From Chloroflexota bacterium (GTDB taxonomy: Bacteria > Chloroflexota > Dehalococcoidia > Dehalococcoidales > RBG-16-60-22), in assembly GCA_016875955.1 (NCBI GenBank), contig VGOH01000035.1:1-10049 (forward strand): a stretch of 10,049 nucleotides of DNA, in the 5' to 3' direction. The notes beneath the pieces were generated by a model, which worked only from the letters and a program-made list of their open reading frames with translations, was not told the DNA's origin and ran no database searches. Shown here in pieces: positions 6,916 to 10,049 of this stretch. The position numbers and the translations under genes were made by a program. Numbering within the stretch: position 1 is the first letter of the stretch; each line of letters starts with the position of its first letter.

Positions 6916-7821
6916 ATGGCGCAACAGAGCAATCTACGCTACCTGGAGAAACCGGAGCTAAGGCAACCCGACCTTATCTGCGGCATCAACGGCTGGGTGG
7001 ATGGCGGGGAGGCATCCACGGGCACAATCCAGTACCTGATTAAGAAACTGCGTGCCAAGAAGTTCGCCGAGATGCCCCTGGCCCACTATCACGTCTTTCA
7101 GGTGCCCGGCCAGCTCTCCCTCAGGCCCCAGATAAAGATTGAGGACGGCCTGCTGAAAAAGCACGTGATGCCCAAAAACGAGTTCTTTTACTGGGTCAAC
7201 CCGTCAGCGGAGCACGACCTGGTTCTGTATCTGGGCACGGAGCCAAATACCAACTGGGAAGAATATATTGAGAACCTCCTGAACCTGTCCGCTGACTATA
7301 ACGTCAGCCGGATATACGTGCTGGGCGGTGTCCTGGACAAGACGCCGCACACCAGGGAAACCGGCGTGTTCTGCGCCTGCAGTTCCCGAGAGCTCAGGCA
7401 GGAGATGATGAAATACACCATGCAGTCCAGCAACTACGAAGGCCCGGGAAGCTTTGCCACCACCATGCTCCACCTGTCGCAGAAGAGAAAAATGCCCTTC
7501 GTGACCATTACCGCCCGGGCCACCTACTATCCTGAGTTCAACATCGTCATACCACGCAACCCCAAAGCCATCAGGGCCATCATACTCAGGCTGAACGGCC
7601 TGCTGCATCTCAATCTGGACATCGCCGACCTTGACCAGGAGGCCGATGAGCTGGAGGTGAAGCTCAACTTCATGGCCAGCCATAACCCGGAGTTCCAGGC
7701 CTATATTGAGGAGCTGGAGAAGGAGTACGTCGAGGTCAAATACGAGGCGCCGCTGGATATCACGGCCAATGAGGCCATACACCTGGCGGAAGAGTTTTTA
7801 AAAGAGAGCCGGGAAGAGTAG
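6916..7821 (+). CDS. PAC2 family protein (COG1938, proteasome-assembly-chaperone-like)
   Basis: This 301-residue cytosolic protein belongs to the PAC2/COG1938 family. Visible marks are GINGWVDGGEAS (23-34) near the N terminus, LGGVLDKTPHTRE (136-148) and EGPGSFATTML (175-185). The C-terminal 60 residues are rich in Glu and Leu and probably helical. PAC2 proteins form trimers or other oligomers in archaea and actinobacteria and are related to eukaryotic proteasome assembly chaperones. Some are annotated as carboxylate-amine ligase-like, though the bacterial function is not settled. GGAGGTG (6902-6908) lies 7 nt before the ATG. No proteasome gene is visible in the window, so a proteasome role cannot be supported here. 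It sits 27 nt after the DUF6282-like gene and ends 17 nt before the convergent URO-D-family gene. Confidence 0.85.
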   Translation: MAQQSNLRYLEKPELRQPDLICGINGWVDGGEASTGTIQYLIKKLRAKKFAEMPLAHYHVFQVPGQLSLRPQIKIEDGLLKKHVMPKNEFFYWVNPSAEHDLVLYLGTEPNTNWEEYIENLLNLSADYNVSRIYVLGGVLDKTPHTRETGVFCACSSRELRQEMMKYTMQSSNYEGPGSFATTMLHLSQKRKMPFVTITARATYYPEFNIVIPRNPKAIRAIILRLNGLLHLNLDIADLDQEADELEVKLNFMASHNPEFQAYIEELEKEYVEVKYEAPLDITANEAIHLAEEFLKESREE

Positions 7822-7823
7822 AG

Positions 7824-7835
7824 GCTGGCGCCAGC
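7824..7835. repeat. 12-bp perfect palindrome between convergent genes
   Basis: GCTGGCGCCAGC is self-complementary with no loop, in the 17-nt gap between the PAC2 stop and the stop of the convergent MtaA-like gene. No T run follows on either strand. It may be a protein-binding or mRNA-end feature, or chance. Confidence 0.35.
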
Positions 7836-7838
7836 GAA

Positions 7839-8873
7839 TCAATAGCCTTCTTCGGCAGCGGCAATTATCGCCTTCAGGTTGGCCAGCGGGGTCTGCAGGG
7901 ATATGGCACACTCCGGCCCGATGGAGTCAACGCCAGCCTCAATATTATATCTGGCCTGTTTATATACGTCTTCCGGCGTGCCCTGCAGCAGGGCCTGGAT
8001 ATTGCTGATGCCACCCAGCAATGATACCTGACCTCCCGCCGCCGCCACCGCTTTTTTCGGGTCATTCTGCCACTCAAAGTGATAGCCGTCATACCCCTCG
8101 GTGGCAATATGCGGTATGCGGTCCAGGCACTGACCACAGACATGCAGGATGGTCGGCCCACCGATATGAGCCAGCATCTTCCGGTGCATCGGCACCAGGA
8201 AATCCAGATAGGTCCGGGCGCTGACCATGGCCCCGGTGGCATGGTCGGGCAGCACCACGGCATCAGCGCCGGCGCGGAGCTGGGCGTTGGCCACAGCTAT
8301 GGTCACCGGCATGTATGCTTCCAAGTATGCCCTGACCTGGTCGGGGTCAAGCCGCACCAGAATGAGAAAATCCTCCACGCCGACCGTATGGTAGCAGATG
8401 GTCCACGGGCCCATCACCTTGCCCAGGATAGCCACGCGGTCGCCGTACTCGCGGCGCAGTATTGAGATGGCCTCCAGCACCACCTTTATAGAAGGTTTCT
8501 CCAGCAGGTTCTCCGGTATGACGACTTCTGCCGGGCTCTTTACCGGATGTGTCATCGTCTCCGGCATCATGGTATCATTGCCCCAGTTCACCTCGCAGCC
8601 GAGGGCGGCCGCCTCCTGCTGGACGCTGAACTCCGGCATGATGGTATCAAAGCCCAGAACCTCATAGCCGGCGGCGGCCAGCTCCGCCATGGCCCTGGCA
8701 TCAGTGTGGGCCTCGGGAAAATGGACGCCCACCTTGTTTATCAGCTCCACACAGACGATTGACGTGGGATTGGAGACGGAAATGCGCTTGCCCCGGCGAC
8801 CGCCCATCAGGTTGGCCATAAAGCGCCGCCTGGGGGTAAGGTCCGGTTTCTCTATTTCATTTTTCGCAGTCAT
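7839..8873 (-). CDS. MtaA/CmuA-type URO-D-superfamily methyltransferase homologue
   Basis: This protein of 344 residues belongs to the uroporphyrinogen-decarboxylase superfamily. It carries the zinc site of corrinoid methyltransferases of the MtaA/MtbA/CmuA group, His-x-Cys...Cys: H244 and C246 (ILHVCGQC) and C322 (IGPECAI, followed by LQTP). In that group the zinc activates a thiol or other methyl acceptor. It has the family features GKVMGPWT and LPDHATG, and lacks the RQAGRYLPEY motif expected of HemE, so haem synthesis is unlikely. Start choice: the frame opens with a GTG at 8882, but AGGAG sits 8 nt before the ATG at 8873 and only about 1 nt before that GTG, so the ATG is preferred. It follows the upstream paralogue by 11 nt with the ribosome site overlapping that gene's stop. 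The real acceptor (coenzyme M, folate or a corrinoid protein) is unresolved; MT1 or MT2 roles are both possible. Confidence 0.88.
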   Translation of the reverse strand: MTAKNEIEKPDLTPRRRFMANLMGGRRGKRISVSNPTSIVCVELINKVGVHFPEAHTDARAMAELAAAGYEVLGFDTIMPEFSVQQEAAALGCEVNWGNDTMMPETMTHPVKSPAEVVIPENLLEKPSIKVVLEAISILRREYGDRVAILGKVMGPWTICYHTVGVEDFLILVRLDPDQVRAYLEAYMPVTIAVANAQLRAGADAVVLPDHATGAMVSARTYLDFLVPMHRKMLAHIGGPTILHVCGQCLDRIPHIATEGYDGYHFEWQNDPKKAVAAAGGQVSLLGGISNIQALLQGTPEDVYKQARYNIEAGVDSIGPECAISLQTPLANLKAIIAAAEEGY

Positions 8874-8884
8874 CTTCCTCACTC

Positions 8885-10009
8885 CTAGACTTCTATTGGC
8901 AGGCGGCCATATTTATCTATCAACTCGGCTACCCGCCGCACGCGATTGATATCGCCGTCAAAGGGGACGTTATCGCCCATCCCCACGATGAACCGGTATC
9001 CCGGCGCCATCTCTTTAAACATGTTCTTGATGTAGGCATCAAAGTCCGCGTCGCTGTACATCGGCTCGAACAGGATGGACGGTATCCCGCCCCAGATGGT
9101 TACCCCGTCACCGAACTGCTCACGAAATTCCCTCATCGACACCCTTGTCTGAGGCGCTGGAGTTATAGCCTCGGCGATGTCAATGCCGGTCTCGCGGAAC
9201 AGCGGGTTCAGGCGCCGCATCTCGCCGTCAGCGTGCACCGTGGCCAGACAGCCATGGGCATGGATAAAGTCGCACACCTCCCGGAACCAGGGCACGAAGT
9301 ACTTGCGGAATACCGGCGTGTGGATATCGTCGCTCCAGTTGCTGCAGACCTGCAGTATCTTGAGGCTGCTCTTAACGGCAAACTGGCGCTTTTTCCGGTC
9401 CAGTTCCTGCACGAGCTCTATCAGCTCTTCAACCTCAGCGGGACGGTCGGCCAGCTCATAGAAAAACCTCTCGTAGCCCAGTATCTCACGCATGACGCGC
9501 TGCACCGGCGACCAGGCCCGGCCCACCGGCGCGATAACAATACCGTCCTCGCCGAGTTCACCGCTCATCTTTTCCAGTTCCCCGAAATTGGCCACCGGCA
9601 CGGTGTGCTGGATAACATATTTAAGCACCGGATAGTCTTGCTCACTCTTGAAGAGCTTCTCCATCTCGTACTTGACCGATGTCCCTTCAGAGGTATCCAG
9701 AATTTCCTTCTTGGCCACAGTGCCAACGGGCGTCCGGTATTCGGTGGTGATGTAGGGCGGCTCGCTGGTCTCCACCACCTCCATATCGCGGTATTCCTCC
9801 TTGAGCAGCGAGGCAAACAGGCGGTACTGGATACCAGCGCCGAGGTCGCGGGCGATATCTAACTGGCTCCAGCCTTTATATTTATCGGGAAGGGTACCGT
9901 GGGCCTGGTGGTATTTGTACCAGAGGTCAATGCGCGCCCCGAAGGGCAGCTTATCCAGCTTTTCCCCACGCGCCGCCGCCAGTATCTGCTGTTTAGGCGT
10001 CATTGTCAT
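8885..10009 (-). CDS. URO-D-superfamily protein, putative methyltransferase with non-cysteine metal site
   Basis: This 374-residue protein has the URO-D family opening (TPKQQILAAARGEKLDKLPF) and TIM-barrel pattern, but at the position of the MtaA His-x-Cys motif it has H259-A-D261-G, and near the C terminus VGMGDNVPFDG (342-352) replaces the Cys-containing GPEC segment. The thiol ligands are therefore gone; Asp, Glu (E280) and His could bind a metal instead, as in a different branch of corrinoid methyltransferases often annotated only as URO-D family. It is not HemE, because the RQAGRYLPEY motif is missing. A GGAGGG (10021-10026) lies 11 nt before the ATG at 10009; the Met at codon 3 is an alternative. 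It is co-directional with the MtaA-like gene 11 nt downstream. I infer a substrate:corrinoid methyltransferase (MT1) role, moderate at best. Confidence 0.82.
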   Translation of the reverse strand: MTMTPKQQILAAARGEKLDKLPFGARIDLWYKYHQAHGTLPDKYKGWSQLDIARDLGAGIQYRLFASLLKEEYRDMEVVETSEPPYITTEYRTPVGTVAKKEILDTSEGTSVKYEMEKLFKSEQDYPVLKYVIQHTVPVANFGELEKMSGELGEDGIVIAPVGRAWSPVQRVMREILGYERFFYELADRPAEVEELIELVQELDRKKRQFAVKSSLKILQVCSNWSDDIHTPVFRKYFVPWFREVCDFIHAHGCLATVHADGEMRRLNPLFRETGIDIAEAITPAPQTRVSMREFREQFGDGVTIWGGIPSILFEPMYSDADFDAYIKNMFKEMAPGYRFIVGMGDNVPFDGDINRVRRVAELIDKYGRLPIEV

Positions 10010-10030
10010 CAGCGCGCTGACCCTCCATGG

Positions 10031-10048
10031 CTATACCTGAATCGGCAG
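10031..10048 (-). CDS. Last codons of a probable further URO-D-family paralogue (partial)
   Basis: On the minus strand the sequence at the right edge reads LPIQV followed by TAG at 10033-10031, 21 nt before the next start. The downstream gene ends LPIEV followed by TAG. The match of four of five terminal residues in the right place suggests that a tandem paralogue ends here. Only five codons are visible, so chance cannot be excluded. A second frame is also open across the edge and ends TAA inside the next gene. Confidence 0.4.
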   Translation of the reverse strand: MPIQV

Positions 10049-10049
10049 C

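Noticed and set aside
5914..6924. Long minus-strand open frame (336 codons) opposite the DUF6282-like gene
   Set aside because: The + strand frame has a strong ribosome site, metal-ligand motifs and downstream operon spacing. The antisense translation is His-rich and low in recognisable structure.
7824..7835. Palindrome as a bidirectional terminator
   Set aside because: No loop and no T run on either strand; a 12-bp palindrome alone is weak evidence.
8874..8882. GTG start for the MtaA-like gene
   Set aside because: AGGAG would be about 1 nt from the GTG but is 8 nt from the ATG at 8873, which is the better start.
7839..10009. Calling the two URO-D-family genes hemE (haem synthesis)
   Set aside because: The RQAGRYLPEY motif of true HemE is missing from both, one has the MtaA zinc ligands, and no haem genes are nearby.

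Overview
The window (about 10 kb, GC-rich, tightly packed) reads as an anaerobic bacterial chromosome segment devoted to corrinoid-dependent one-carbon (methyl) transfer. The gene set fits an anaerobe with a Wood-Ljungdahl-type pathway: a methyl-H4folate:corrinoid methyltransferase of AcsE type, a [2Fe-2S]/ASKHA corrinoid reductive activator (RACE/COG3894), and URO-D-superfamily methyltransferase homologues, together with a DUF6282-type hydrolase and a PAC2 protein. Uncultured Chloroflexota (Dehalococcoidia and relatives) are my best guess because they often carry such cassettes. Desulfobacterota or Firmicutes are not excluded. No rRNA, tRNA, mobile element or CRISPR is visible.

Layout. (1) 1-390 (+): 3' end of a PanB-like ketopantoate hydroxymethyltransferase, followed by a strong intrinsic terminator (431-463). 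(2) 5662-462 (-): a four-gene operon, in order of transcription Fe-dependent alcohol dehydrogenase, class III aminotransferase, methyl-H4folate:corrinoid methyltransferase, and RACE corrinoid activator. Gaps are 25, 16 and 0 nt. (3) 5663-5889: a divergent promoter region with good sigma70-like elements on the + side. (4) 5890-7821 (+): a two-gene unit, a DUF6282/amidohydrolase-like metalloenzyme and a PAC2-family protein. (5) 10049-7839 (-): a tandem array of URO-D-superfamily proteins. One lacks the Cys zinc ligands, one has the MtaA/CmuA-type HxC...C site, and the last residues of a probable third copy lie at the right edge.

How the genes may work together (inference). A URO-D-family protein would demethylate a substrate onto a corrinoid protein, the AcsE-like enzyme would move the methyl group to tetrahydrofolate, and RACE would re-reduce Co(II) corrinoid that has become inactive. 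The aminotransferase and alcohol dehydrogenase could process the rest of an amino- or hydroxy-substituted substrate. No corrinoid-binding protein is encoded in the window, so that partner must lie elsewhere, probably beyond the right edge. The actual methyl donor cannot be read from the sequence.
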